This document shows positions 12,701-18,355 of a stretch of 59,425 nucleotides of DNA, piece by piece. The DNA is from Acidimicrobiales bacterium. Lineage in GTDB: Bacteria > Actinomycetota > Acidimicrobiia > Acidimicrobiales > SHLQ01. Under the pieces are notes generated by a model, which saw only the letters and a list, made by a program, of their open reading frames with translations, was not told the DNA's origin and searched no databases. The stretch covers positions 1 to 59,425 of the forward strand of contig JAHDCX010000019.1 in NCBI GenBank assembly GCA_020629635.1, in the 5' to 3' direction. Each line of letters starts with the position of its first letter. Position 1 is the stretch's first letter. The position numbers and the translations under genes are program-made.

Positions 12701-12890
12701 CGGCGACAACGACGTGACCGTCACCAACACCGGCACCGAGGACCTCGCCGAGTGGGCCCGCCGCCCCGTCGGACCGCTCGCCTTCAGCGGCTCGTCCGCC
12801 CAACACCTCGCCTGGTTCGGCTTCATCCTGCTCGCGGCAGGCGTCGCGCTCCTCGCCGCCCGCCGCCGCATGGGGTCAAGTCTGACATAG
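3750..12890 (+). CDS. Giant wall-anchored surface protein with 25 DUF5979-type modules
   Basis: 3046 residues from a TTG start; a GTG at 3759 is an equally plausible start and keeps the signal peptide. Order: signal peptide to about 49 (cleavage near AQA-NPK); a DUF6923-like propeller-type domain (about 50-290, GRFHYIVPDP); a DUF11-like domain (about 290-445); then residues 449-2994 as alternating A modules (ITKVLDGVPxxxDL...VSCSGGF...LPTGAxCTVTE) and B modules (TKxTxxxxHPID...FxxDC...PPGTxCTITE), 13 A and 12 B. Paired Cys and Lys/Asn positions fit disulfide- or isopeptide-stabilised sandwiches. The tail is LAFSG (3010-3014), a hydrophobic helix and RRR, resembling an LAxTG class-E sortase signal. 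The last six residues, MGSSLT, and the stop are encoded by the second palindromic element. Likely an adhesin or surface stalk; the ligand is unknown. Confidence 0.9.
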   Translation: MAYVSAPSSGQTPAHQTRFRLRYLAQFVVGVLVATTLVVVPAAQSEAQANPKWECDGTPILMRGGRFHYIVPDPAVPGNLTIQPIPGTSGIWNSTAYDPTTDYVYGVGSVGGEKTVRAYDANGGIVFDTQIQDPYPDDAGTYAGTVLGDGRYIIHSVGNGNGSRGWYAGQRFNLWAIDPATGAATHVGSTPVNFADFSYNPLDGYLYQVVNRVLYKVDPNTGATTSTAMPGTFPNGSFGASWFDAAGFLYLFRNSPGDIFKVDPADTSTWVEVGEVGADGGTDGGSCVSQIDIKKDVVDATGAPVLPQDRVYAAGDTVTYKFTLINNGLPTQNLRADLCDLLPADGRTYTGAWTSTDGTAVMTSGGAAGDTSFCLDVNMPSSLWTDPANPGSTPTEVTIDVVLGDDVLPGTLENQATLDYDQDGTVDVLSDDPGDGSDPRDPTTIEVRGAFEVTKTVEGHPADNNADTFAITVSCTTATGASHTVAAASITDDTTGTAWTGAGTNTFAISNGDRVRVGDIPGGSTCTATETTSTAYATSTTSTDGTALADAGTVIIDQASDDEVIAFTNRTGSFRLIKRTDVSGSPLPIDEDGTFSFDIDCDNGLTQTISFVTTNGNRTRVFPNTPLIAHGAECTITENVPAGWTLTSANDQFVGIESGAEPTVTFDNERQFAPLTVTKSIVGLPAGDDPTAYSFDVNVVCTGGFEPDPYNVPGPIAIATDAPIVIDDLPVGTSCTVTEVPAPGFNTRYAPDQTVAVADDGTSTVAITNSTGSLIIDKRTIAATTHPIDPVADVDFRLDCTYPDTSTTSQTFTVTADALTPTGASGGVSHTDIGVLPPGTTCTATETGAPAGWSLTSDGSVALTITEANPEPTATFENTRDTGTLTITKVLDGVPAALDLDAEDFVVDVSCSGGFTVDPYVMNGLTVSVDTPRVIADLPTGADCTVTERADPRFSSTVAPATVSIDTDGESVVLTNTTSTFSLTKNTTSSTIVDDIDGSFDFAITCTNGGSVIVDETVTIATTSGTGSASAADLPLVPPGSVCTVDETVPAGWTLTDRTGGSTSGATGIEVTTVATGSTLAFENTLDTASLTITKDVTGAPVTAALEATTFVVNVTCTGNVPGGTWTSGAQNLVEGTAVVLAGLPVGAVCTVAETADQRFVTTYAPADTVTIAAAGSTVAVENQTSSLAITKTTSVPAGVDPDATFTFAVSCDTDGTIVHTETVTLTTSGGTATWGPPAAPFVAPGTVCTITETPPAAWAPVGSATQTVTTLGASNATANFTNERAVADLTITKTLLGPDGSDFTTESFTVDVSCTGDFASSPLVVNDLAITSLAPAVVPDLPTGAVCTITEDFDSRFQTLYSPDIGDGTAAQVTIAAGGTEAGITNVTGSLAIRKDTIAPFDHPIDLLLDIDYTIDCGAAFGGTRTVSVDALSGGQGIGGLTYSELPPMPSGTLCTITETVPTGWTVNTNPQQITISPSVPVAAFENTRNVGTLTVAKVLDGVPAGVDLSTEAFIVDVSCSGGFTVDPYVIADQTITATTPLLIENLPTGAVCSVTEDADARFATSITAPVTIDADGETVTVTNTTSTVSITKNTTGATTHPVELDGTFTFDVDCGADYTGTVILTTSGQTASWALTDSPLLPPGTVCTVTEQGPPAGWSLTTDATISLTTDPDTVQTATFANTRLTDTLTITKNIIGAPIDLSTETFDVTISCTGGFTAEPHTLGPFPLSEVSSVSIADLPVGAACEVTEAGDPRFTPAYDPDDQVAIIAAGGSEVAIDNRTASLTVTKEVVAADDQPLDVSGTFLVDVDCTDGTELTLTMNVVAGVAAVQQYPTIPLLPDGTACTITEQGPPAGWTLLSDNGIEVVLSSENPGDITLVNQRDTADLDITKTVIGAPADLDLTTTTFTVDVSCTGDFTSSPLTFNDQPIKHGETITIPNLPTGSVCTVAEDPDSRFAVTSTPADAATTGVTIDDDGETVAIVNATGEIMIVKNTEVSSAHPIDVTGDFTFAVDCGTAHIGTHTVQATTVTSATTATGFLRYDDLPAIADGTSCSITEQGPPAGWTLSSTNPVSLTVDSNGVQTASFTNVRDVGVVTVEKVLVGVPSGVDLDGELFGVTVSCSGDFVGGSHSVSGSVSVDVPFVVSDVPTGAVCSVSETPDARFATSVSSPVTVDGDGETLTVTNTTSTLTVSKVTSGPGTHPLDLDATFGFDVDCGALFDETVGITTATQTGNWTSPATPLVPPGTACTISENAATGWTQTAPDPQTITTDAALVANASFTNVRDVGVVTVEKVLVGVPSGVDLDGELFGVTVSCSGDFVGGSHSVSGSVSVDVPFVVSDVPTGAVCSVSETPDARFATSVSSPVTVDGDGETLTVTNTTSTLTVSKVTSGPGTHPLDLDATFGFDVDCGALFDEIVAITTSSQSGEWATPATPLVPPGTSCTISELTPPPGWTSTTAPITVVTDAAEIVSAEFENTRDVATLTVTKVLDGVPVGLDLDAVLFDIEIVCTGDFDGGTHTLATQVSVDAPVTIDDLPTNAVCTITEADDPRFAVDYAPANADETAAEVTVLDTGAAATITNTTGAIIIAKETVVDSAHPIDPTGTFSFDIDCGAAYTGVHELTTTFTTATGAMAFLTYTELPLIAEGTTCTITELDETPDWTLVTDRSVDLVVTSVDPQTASFTNDRVLGSLVVDKIVEGPADLDLDIEPFEITITCVGGFTVDPYTITTTITGDSDVVIENLPRGAVCDVTETPDPRFATTYPDVDAEIGSDDAPALDPDAEPADLSILNATGSFVIDKETFVDSTRPFDPDDTFTFEITCVHPDGSEYVETITISTTDGEGTWASPLLPAGHECTIVLLPPDGWVGVGVTTVDFVVGTDIEVFAFASERTVVDLTITKTLASIPSGLDFANRSFDISVTCEGGFGSETYVIPGDHAVSQDVSVTISDLPAASECVIAEAPDDDGWFTASYAPSDTITLSADGDNDVTVTNTGTEDLAEWARRPVGPLAFSGSSAQHLAWFGFILLAAGVALLAARRRMGSSLT
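10005..10419 (+). repeat. 415-bp near-perfect direct repeat, copy 1 (foreign codon usage)
   Basis: Covers the end of one B module, a full A module and the first part of the next B module. It differs from copy 2 at one base (G at 10031 against T at 10613, silent in Val). Nearly every third position is G or T (GTG, GGT, GAT, TCG, ACG), whereas flanking modules use C (GTC, GGC, GAC, ACC). The switch is abrupt at both borders. Confidence 0.9.
10587..11001 (+). repeat. 415-bp near-perfect direct repeat, copy 2
   Basis: Offset exactly 582 bp from copy 1 with a single silent mismatch. The 167 bp between the copies and the sequence after copy 2 both return to C-ending codons and encode different second halves of a B module. 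Confidence 0.9.
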
Positions 12891-12953
12891 CAAGAGGTTG
12901 GGCCAATTCGGACGGCAAGAGGAAACCTCTTGCTATGTCAGACTTGACCCCAT
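12870..12953. repeat. Palindromic REP/MITE-like element, copy 2
   Basis: Arms at 12870-12899 and 12924-12953 are identical to those of copy 1; the 24-nt loop differs by a few bases. The left arm supplies the last codons and TAG stop (12888-12890) of the first giant gene. The right arm abuts the TGA stop of the minus-strand GNAT gene at 12954, so the element separates two convergent genes with no spare base. Confidence 0.85.
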
Positions 12954-13379
12954 TCACTCGTCGGGGATGAGGCGTTTGCCCATCGAGACGGCTGCGTCGA
13001 TCTCGTAGCCGAGGGATTTGTAGAACTCGATGGCGTCGTCGTTGCCGAGCCGGACCTGCAGGTTCAGCTTGGGGCAACCGAGCGACCGCAGGCGTTCTTC
13101 GGCCTCGGCCATCAGCGCCCGGCCCAGCCCGGTGCCACGGTGCGTCGGGTCGACCGCGACGTAGTTCGCCCAGCCACGATGGCCGTCATACCCGACGAGC
13201 GCAGAGCCGATGATCCCGCCCGACTCGTCGACGGCGACAAGCTGCGCAACCCCATCGGCGCGGCTTCGCTCGATGTCACGATGCGGATCGTTCCACGACC
13301 GCACCAACCCACACCGGTCCCAGAGGTCGACAACGCCGTCGACATCGCGATCATCGAGATTCCGAAGCTCGTGTGCCAT
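12954..13379 (-). CDS. GNAT family N-acetyltransferase (YpeA-like)
   Basis: 141 residues, the length of a minimal single-domain GNAT. Motif A is VAVDPTHRGTGLGRALM; the R-G-T-G-L-G loop at about 81-86 binds the acetyl-CoA pyrophosphate. The C-terminal part NDDAIEFYKSLGYE is motif B of the RimI/YpeA type. Expected to transfer acetyl from acetyl-CoA to an amine; substrate unknown. It is convergent with the first giant gene across the second palindromic element. CATGAT lies 8 nt upstream of the ATG, a weaker match to the promoter pattern seen elsewhere. Confidence 0.9.
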   Translation of the reverse strand: MAHELRNLDDRDVDGVVDLWDRCGLVRSWNDPHRDIERSRADGVAQLVAVDESGGIIGSALVGYDGHRGWANYVAVDPTHRGTGLGRALMAEAEERLRSLGCPKLNLQVRLGNDDAIEFYKSLGYEIDAAVSMGKRLIPDE

Positions 13380-13468
13380 GGATGTCGATCATGGCGCGTG
13401 CGGCACGAGGCCGCACGTTGAAGGACCGGGCCGTTGACCTCGCCTCCCGAAGCCATCATGCTCAGTGG

Positions 13469-13942
13469 GTGGCACGAACCCGGATCATCGGACCAGGTGG
13501 CTTCCTCGTGTTCTCGGGGCTCGCATTCATGGGCTTCTGGCTGGCTCGATTGATCGCCGAGCCGAACGCCGGAGTCGAGACGATCGTCGTCCTTCCGCTC
13601 TCGGCGATGATCGTCTGGCGCTTCCTTCGAGTCGGCGTGTTCGTCGATGGTCAGGACATTCTGCTCCGAAACATGTGGGGCGAAGAGCGCTGGCCAGCGG
13701 AACGCGTGCAGCTGCGCGGCGGCGTCGTCGACGACATCTCGGAGTTCGACCGCTTCACCGGCGGCCACACCTCGCAGTACCGGGCCCGAGTCGGCGATCA
13801 GTTCGCAACTCGGACGTTCCTGCGGCACCGCTTCTTCGTCGACGGCGAAGAACACGACATCGACGCCATGTATGGACGAGTGCCGAAGAGCCAGACCAAG
13901 GCTGCCGAGAAGATTCGTGCGGCCCTCTCGAGCGTGGCCTGA
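13469..13942 (+). CDS. Small membrane protein, PH-like C-terminal domain
   Basis: 157 residues from the GTG at 13469. The frame is open upstream to 13373, with ATG candidates at 13382 and 13391 that would overlap the promoter of the divergent GNAT gene. The later start is preferred because CATGCT lies 6 nt before it, matching the leaderless pattern of the window, and because the protein then begins directly with its first membrane helix (FLVFSGLAFMGFWLARLI). A second helix (IVVLPLSAMIVWRFLRVG) is followed by a cytoplasmic beta-rich region (VDGQDILLRNMWGEERWPAERV) that resembles bacterial PH-like domains. No catalytic residues are recognisable and the function is unknown. Confidence 0.7.
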   Translation: MARTRIIGPGGFLVFSGLAFMGFWLARLIAEPNAGVETIVVLPLSAMIVWRFLRVGVFVDGQDILLRNMWGEERWPAERVQLRGGVVDDISEFDRFTGGHTSQYRARVGDQFATRTFLRHRFFVDGEEHDIDAMYGRVPKSQTKAAEKIRAALSSVA

Positions 13943-13945
13943 CCG

Positions 13946-15460
13946 TCAGGCTTCCGGACCGTCGAGGATGTTGGCGTACACCCAGTCGTTGTAGCGGACG
14001 CCTTCGGGGAGCACATGGCCTGTCGCCTGATCGGCAGGCACGTGGCGCCACGCCGGCGGGTCGAGCGTGCGAAGGAACGCACGTCGCCGCTGGCTCTCCA
14101 ACACCTGGTTGGTCAGGTTCTCGACATCCCAACGGCCGTGCAGCAACGCATCCATCTCGGCGACCGTCGACGCATGCGCAGGATCGTCGGCAAGGTTCGT
14201 CAACTCGTCGGGATCGGCGGCAAGGTCGAACAGCTGGGACGGATCGCAACCGCTCCACACGTACTTGATCGCCCCCCGCTTGGCCATCACGATCGGTGCG
14301 GTTGCCCCCTCCGAGAGGTTCTCGCCGAACACCATGTCGGGGCGGTCCTCATCGGCGAGCAGTGAGGTTCCGTCTATGACGTCGACGGGCTCGGGCACCG
14401 ACGTCGCCCGTCCGGCAATGTCGAGAAACGTCGGCAACAGGTCGACGAGCGACGTGTTCGCCGCCACCCGGCCCGGCTCGACCTCGCCCGGCCAGCACAC
14501 CATCAACGGCACACGGGTCGAGTCCTCGAAGAACGACCGCTTGTACCAGAGGCCCCGCTCGCCCAGCATGTCGCCGTGATCGGTCGTGAACACGATCACC
14601 GTGTCGTCGGCCATGCCCGTCCGCTTCAGAGTGGCCAACAACTCGCCGACGAGCCGATCCACGTAGCTCACCGACCCGTAGTAGCCGTGGCGAGCGGTCC
14701 GGACCTGGGCATCGGTTGGCGCGAAGTTCGCCAACCCGTACTGCTGGAGCAACCGTACCGAATACGGATCGGGGTCGACGATGGGCCCAACCCTCGGGGT
14801 GTCGATCTCGTCGTGGTCGTACCGATCCCAGTCCTCGTGACTGCACTGGTACGGGTCGTGTGGATGCGTGAACGACACGGTCAGGTGCCACGGCTGTCCG
14901 GCGTCGAGTCCGACTCGGCGGGCGAGGTCGTACAGCTTGCGAGTGGACCGATGCAGCACCTCGTCGTCGTAGTCCATCTGCACGTTGCGAGCACATGGGC
15001 CGGCGAGCGTGAACGACCGAGCGTCGTTGCTGTGCTGCTCGGTCACCTCGTTCCAGTCGCCGGTCCACGCAAAGCTCGACGGGTAGATGTCGGTGGTGAG
15101 GCGCTCGTCGAAGCCGTGCAGCTGGTCGGCGCCGACGAAGTGCATCTTGCCCGCAAGACACGTGTGGTACCCGGCAGCCTTCAGGTAGTGCGCAAAGGTC
15201 GGGATTGCGCTCGGGAACTCGGCGCCGTTGTCGAACGCGCCGACCTCCGACGCCAGACGCCCCGACATCATCGAGAACCGGCTCGGCGCGCACAACGCAA
15301 AGTTCGTGTACGCCGCGTCGAAGACGAGCGAGCGATCAGCCAACGCATCGATGTTGGGTGTCTTGGCAACGGTGTTGCCGTACGTCGGCAAGAACGAGGC
15401 CGCCAGCTGATCGACCTGAATCAACAGGATGTTCGCCGGAGCGGCGTGCGCAGACGTCAT
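13946..15460 (-). CDS. betC: Choline-sulfatase (type I sulfatase)
   Basis: 504 residues, the usual length of choline-sulfatase. The sulfatase signature LCAPSRFSMMSGR carries the Cys (residue 57) that is converted to formylglycine. Metal-site residues are visible early (VDQLA) and late (TTDHGDMLGERG), with GKMHFVG and FFEDSTRVPLM nearby. Stretches such as ASEVGAFDNGAEF and GFDERLTTDIYPSSF are characteristic of the choline-O-sulfate hydrolases. It hydrolyses choline sulfate to choline and sulfate, giving betaine precursor or sulfur; no export signal is seen. It lies 13 bp downstream of the 2OG oxygenase and also has its own CAGACT box inside that gap. Confidence 0.88.
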   Translation of the reverse strand: MTSAHAAPANILLIQVDQLAASFLPTYGNTVAKTPNIDALADRSLVFDAAYTNFALCAPSRFSMMSGRLASEVGAFDNGAEFPSAIPTFAHYLKAAGYHTCLAGKMHFVGADQLHGFDERLTTDIYPSSFAWTGDWNEVTEQHSNDARSFTLAGPCARNVQMDYDDEVLHRSTRKLYDLARRVGLDAGQPWHLTVSFTHPHDPYQCSHEDWDRYDHDEIDTPRVGPIVDPDPYSVRLLQQYGLANFAPTDAQVRTARHGYYGSVSYVDRLVGELLATLKRTGMADDTVIVFTTDHGDMLGERGLWYKRSFFEDSTRVPLMVCWPGEVEPGRVAANTSLVDLLPTFLDIAGRATSVPEPVDVIDGTSLLADEDRPDMVFGENLSEGATAPIVMAKRGAIKYVWSGCDPSQLFDLAADPDELTNLADDPAHASTVAEMDALLHGRWDVENLTNQVLESQRRRAFLRTLDPPAWRHVPADQATGHVLPEGVRYNDWVYANILDGPEA

Positions 15461-15467
15461 GCTCGCG

Positions 15468-15473
15468 AGTCTG
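15468..15473 (-). promoter_or_regulatory. -10 box of a leaderless promoter, choline-sulfatase gene
   Basis: CAGACT on the minus strand, 7 nt before the ATG at 15460. It abuts the stop codon of the upstream oxygenase gene, so the sulfatase can be expressed independently of the upstream pair. Confidence 0.5.
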
Positions 15474-16148
15474 TCAGCCGTTGAGTCGGCTGGCCGACTC
15501 GCTCGCGGTCGAAACGGCGATCGCCGCGACCAACGACAGCCGCCGAGACCGCCCGCCGTTCATCGCCGTGTGGAAGGCGCGCGTGTCCGTGAAGTACACC
15601 GATCCGTCCGCCGGGAGGTGCGTCACGTGATTGGCGACCACGAACAACGATCCCGGATCGGCGACGATCGGGATGTGCAACCGTGGCTCGGGATCCCGGT
15701 GCCAGCTGTTGGCGTTGAACGGATCCTTGCCGAGCAGGCGAACCCGCCCGATCGGCGCCCACGACCGGAGGAGCTCGATCACTTCGGCCACAGAAGTGCC
15801 CTCGATCGACGGGTCGAGCTCGGTGAACCTCGACTCGTCCACGAGCGGCTCGTGTGCGACGTCATCGCCATCTGAGGTTCGGGTCCAGTACCGACCCGAG
15901 AGCTCATCGCTCGTGACCGGCCGATCCACTCCTGGCCGTCGTGTCAGCAACCGCGTATGGAACCCTTCGCCCTGGTCGTCCGCATTGCCGAGAAGGCGCT
16001 CGGCATCACGCCGAAGCCGGTCGACGTCGACCGTCAGGTCCAGGCGGCGAATGTGCGGAGACGGGACGAATCGCCCCGCCGTGTCTTCGTCGGGCGGTCG
16101 CGAGATGGCGTCTGCGAGGTCCGTGACGCCGAGCGGCACGTCCAGCAT
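15474..16148 (-). CDS. Aspartyl/asparaginyl beta-hydroxylase-like Fe(II)/2OG oxygenase
   Basis: 224 residues. The C-terminal half has the double-stranded beta-helix signature of the Asp/Asn hydroxylase family: H150-R-D152 (NSWHRDPEPRLHIPI) with a distal H193 (AFHTAMN) forms the Fe(II) triad, and the Arg-rich segment after it (GGRSRRLSLVAA) supplies the 2-oxoglutarate-binding Arg. Bacterial members act on small molecules or peptides; the substrate is not predictable. It starts 4 bp after the stop of the PPOX gene, so the two are almost certainly cotranscribed, with the sulfatase next. Confidence 0.8.
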   Translation of the reverse strand: MLDVPLGVTDLADAISRPPDEDTAGRFVPSPHIRRLDLTVDVDRLRRDAERLLGNADDQGEGFHTRLLTRRPGVDRPVTSDELSGRYWTRTSDGDDVAHEPLVDESRFTELDPSIEGTSVAEVIELLRSWAPIGRVRLLGKDPFNANSWHRDPEPRLHIPIVADPGSLFVVANHVTHLPADGSVYFTDTRAFHTAMNGGRSRRLSLVAAIAVSTASESASRLNG

Positions 16149-16152
16149 CGTG

Positions 16153-16539
16153 TCAGTCGAGGGTGATGACGACGGCGGTGTCGGTGCCGGAGTCCTTGCC
16201 CATGGCCTTGCGCACCTTGCCGACCATCGTGATCATCGTGAACTGGATGCCGTACTTCTTCTTGACGAGCGCGGCGACCCGCTCGAACTCGGGGCCCTGC
16301 GAAGCGACGGCGGCTCCCTCGACCACCTCGGTGCCTTCTCGCACACTGCCCTTCGCGTCGCAGGGCTGCAGCGTGACGCGAGGATCGTTGGCGAGACGCT
16401 TGACCTTCCAGCTCGACGAGAAGGTGGTGAATCCGAGCTTCCCGTCGCCGGCGTCGACCACCCACACCGGGGTTGGCTTGGGTCGACCGTCCTTCGTGAA
16501 CGTCGTGAGGCTCAGGTATTTCTCATCCGCAAGTGCCAT
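16153..16539 (-). CDS. PPOX class F420-dependent oxidoreductase
   Basis: 128 residues from the ATG at 16539; the frame stays open 12 codons further upstream, but the chosen ATG begins the conserved core (MALADEKYLSLTTF) and has CAGACT 6 nt in front. The core KDGRPKPTPVWVV and KVKRLANDPRVTLQPCD match the split-barrel flavin/deazaflavin-binding fold of small F420-dependent PPOX proteins, which use F420H2 or bind flavin/biliverdin. The enzyme is probably a cytoplasmic reductase of unknown substrate. It is the first gene of the PPOX-oxygenase pair. Confidence 0.85.
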   Translation of the reverse strand: MALADEKYLSLTTFTKDGRPKPTPVWVVDAGDGKLGFTTFSSSWKVKRLANDPRVTLQPCDAKGSVREGTEVVEGAAVASQGPEFERVAALVKKKYGIQFTMITMVGKVRKAMGKDSGTDTAVVITLD

Positions 16540-16545
16540 GGCCCG

Positions 16546-16551
16546 AGTCTG
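16546..16551 (-). promoter_or_regulatory. -10 box of a leaderless promoter, PPOX gene
   Basis: CAGACT on the minus strand, 6 nt before the ATG at 16539. It is identical to the boxes in front of the sulfatase and DUF2237 genes. Confidence 0.5.
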
Positions 16552-16571
16552 CCAGCCTTCAGCGGCGCAAC

Positions 16572-17894
16572 TCAATCGGCGAGCTGACCGTGAGCGACGA
16601 ACAGGTTTCGCATGTAGCGATCGACTCGGGTGAACGTGCCCCGAAAGCGGATCTCGTCTCCGCGGGCCACCGCAGCGTCCTCGGGCAACTGCACGACGGC
16701 GTGAATCCGATTCGATACGAGCCGTCCGTCGCCGATCTGGCCGATTTCGACCGTGGCCTTGATACCCGGCGTCCGTCCGAAATCGCTGTCGGTGGCGAAG
16801 GCGCGCATCCGGTCGACCCTTCCCGTCCAGGTGACGGTCGTGCCCTCGTACGCCTCGAGGAAGCGCTCCTCGACCTCGTAACCCATCCGGTTCGACTCGA
16901 AGAGATCGGCGATGACCGAAGCCTGGTCGAGTGCCGTGGCCGATTCAGGGAGCGCAGGCGGCTCCGGAACGACCATCTCCTCGCCCACGTCCACGTCCGC
17001 CGATGGTTCGTCGATCTCGGGCGGGGAGGGGAGGGGTGCGTGAGGGGGCGCAGGTTGGGACTGGGCGAAGGCGTCCCACGCCCGGATCTCGGGGTCGACT
17101 CGATCCTCGTCGATGCTCGCCAAGACGACGTGTGCCTCGTGGCCCTGACCCATGGCGACGCGCGCTTCGGCTTCGAGCAGCTGCGAGAACGAGTTCGGCG
17201 AACCGGCGGCGGTGTACGTGTCGTTGATCTCGTGCAGCGCGTCGGCCGCCTGAGCGAGGTCTCCCTGCGCCTGCATCTGAAGCGCGACGTCGACGTCGTT
17301 CGGCGCAGACATCAACAGCCCCATGTCGACCAATCGATGCACATTGGCGACGAGTGCCTCCGTCGAGCGTTCGGTGCCCTTGCGGTGCACCTCGATCAGC
17401 CGTTCGCTGACCGAGGCGTGATCCCAGTGTTCGAGCAGCGACATCACGGCCATGCGGCGCGTCGGGTTGAGGAATGCGGCCACCGCGGTCGGGTCGTCGG
17501 TGTCGATGACGACGGTCTTGTCGAACACGGCATCGCCGACCAGCACGTCCTTGCGGCCGGCGAAGATCCTCGTGATCCCGCTGAGCGCATGCTGGCGGAC
17601 CAGCGTCATCGGTGGTCCGGCCGGCGGATGGTGGATGCGGTACTGGGTGTAGGTGGTGTTGTTGTCGCCGCTGCCCTTCTTGATCGTCGTCACTTCGACG
17701 AAGAGCGTCTTGACCGTGCCCTGAAGGCGCGGCGGCGTTGCCAACGATCCGGGCGAATGGGTGACGCCAAGTGTCTTGCCCGCCTGACGCCACGCTTCCT
17801 GGGTCTGGTTGTGCATGTTGACACCGAAGATGACGGCGCCGCCGATGCCGGCGAGAAACATGACGGGAAACGCCAGTCCGATCAGAACCTCCAT
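16572..17894 (-). CDS. Membrane-anchored protein of unknown function
   Basis: 440 residues from the ATG at 17894, chosen because the upstream extension would overlap the DUF2237 gene and is Arg/Ser-rich junk. An N-terminal helix (LIGLAFPVMFLAGIGGAVIFGV) anchors it. The middle section has a beta-rich domain (about 45-130) and helical stretches (SLLEHWDHASVSERLIEVH; TEALVANVHRLVDMGLLMSAP). After a Pro-rich acidic linker (about 290-330) there is a C-terminal OB-like region (TTVTWTGRVDRMRAF...GDEIRFRGTFTRVDRYM). No catalytic motif or family was recognised. It is 46 bp downstream of the DUF2237 gene on the same strand. Confidence 0.7.
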   Translation of the reverse strand: MEVLIGLAFPVMFLAGIGGAVIFGVNMHNQTQEAWRQAGKTLGVTHSPGSLATPPRLQGTVKTLFVEVTTIKKGSGDNNTTYTQYRIHHPPAGPPMTLVRQHALSGITRIFAGRKDVLVGDAVFDKTVVIDTDDPTAVAAFLNPTRRMAVMSLLEHWDHASVSERLIEVHRKGTERSTEALVANVHRLVDMGLLMSAPNDVDVALQMQAQGDLAQAADALHEINDTYTAAGSPNSFSQLLEAEARVAMGQGHEAHVVLASIDEDRVDPEIRAWDAFAQSQPAPPHAPLPSPPEIDEPSADVDVGEEMVVPEPPALPESATALDQASVIADLFESNRMGYEVEERFLEAYEGTTVTWTGRVDRMRAFATDSDFGRTPGIKATVEIGQIGDGRLVSNRIHAVVQLPEDAAVARGDEIRFRGTFTRVDRYMRNLFVAHGQLAD

Positions 17895-17940
17895 GACCGC
17901 TCCGATCGGCACGAGTGCCGCAACGTTGACCGCGAGGGGT

Positions 17941-18297
17941 TCACACCGCGTGGGCGCGAAGGTCGGCGAGATCGATCCATTCGAGCGCCTGGGCGTGCGT
18001 GGCCTCGAGCACGACCTTGGGGGCGACGCCGGCGTCGAGCGCCTCGACCCACCGACTCGCACACAGACACCAGCGATCTCCCGCGCTCAGTCCGTCGAAC
18101 CCGTACTCGGGTCGTGGGGTCGACAGGTCGTTCCCCTGAGCCTTCGAGAACCGCAGGAAGTCGTTCGTCACGACCGCACACACGATGTGGAATCCACCGT
18201 CCTGAGGGTGGTGCTCACAGCATCCAGACCGAGTGAATCCCGTCAGCGGATCGGTGCTGCAGGTCTCGAGCGTGCCTCCCAGCACGTTCAACGCCAT
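17941..18297 (-). CDS. DUF2237 family protein
   Basis: 118 residues, full length for the family. The hallmarks MALNVLGGTLETC, GFTRSGCCEHHPQDGG, HIVCAVVTNDFLRFSKAQGNDLSTPRP and GDRWCLCASRWVEA are all present, with several conserved Cys that could bind metal. The biochemical function of the family is unknown. CAGACT lies 6 nt before the ATG. It is divergent from the helicase-nuclease operon, whose first start codon is 58 bp away. Confidence 0.88.
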   Translation of the reverse strand: MALNVLGGTLETCSTDPLTGFTRSGCCEHHPQDGGFHIVCAVVTNDFLRFSKAQGNDLSTPRPEYGFDGLSAGDRWCLCASRWVEALDAGVAPKVVLEATHAQALEWIDLADLRAHAV

Positions 18298-18303
18298 GGG
18301 GCA

Positions 18304-18309
18304 AGTCTG
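18304..18309 (-). promoter_or_regulatory. -10 box of a leaderless promoter, DUF2237 gene
   Basis: CAGACT on the minus strand, 6 nt before the ATG at 18297. Confidence 0.5.
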
Positions 18310-18342
18310 CCCGGACCAGGCGATGATGACACTCCCCGCACC

Positions 18343-18348
18343 TACGAT
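18343..18348 (+). promoter_or_regulatory. -10 box of a leaderless promoter, helicase-nuclease operon
   Basis: TACGAT followed by exactly 7 nt and the ATG at 18356. It supports that ATG over the longer open frame that begins at 18233. Confidence 0.6.
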
Positions 18349-18355
18349 CTCTTCG

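Larger units (their letters stand above)
5094..12731 (+). repeat. Array of 25 alternating A/B protein modules in the first giant gene
   Basis: A modules (13) and B modules (12) alternate, each roughly 90-105 residues. An A+B pair is about 580 bp; the most recent duplication is exactly 582 bp (194 codons). Most pairs have diverged strongly at DNA level. The exception is the pair of copies listed at 10005 and 10587. Confidence 0.85.

Noticed and set aside
18233-18355. Longer N-terminus for the AddB-like gene
   Set aside because: It would overlap the divergent DUF2237 gene, and the ATG at 18356 has TACGAT exactly 7 nt upstream.
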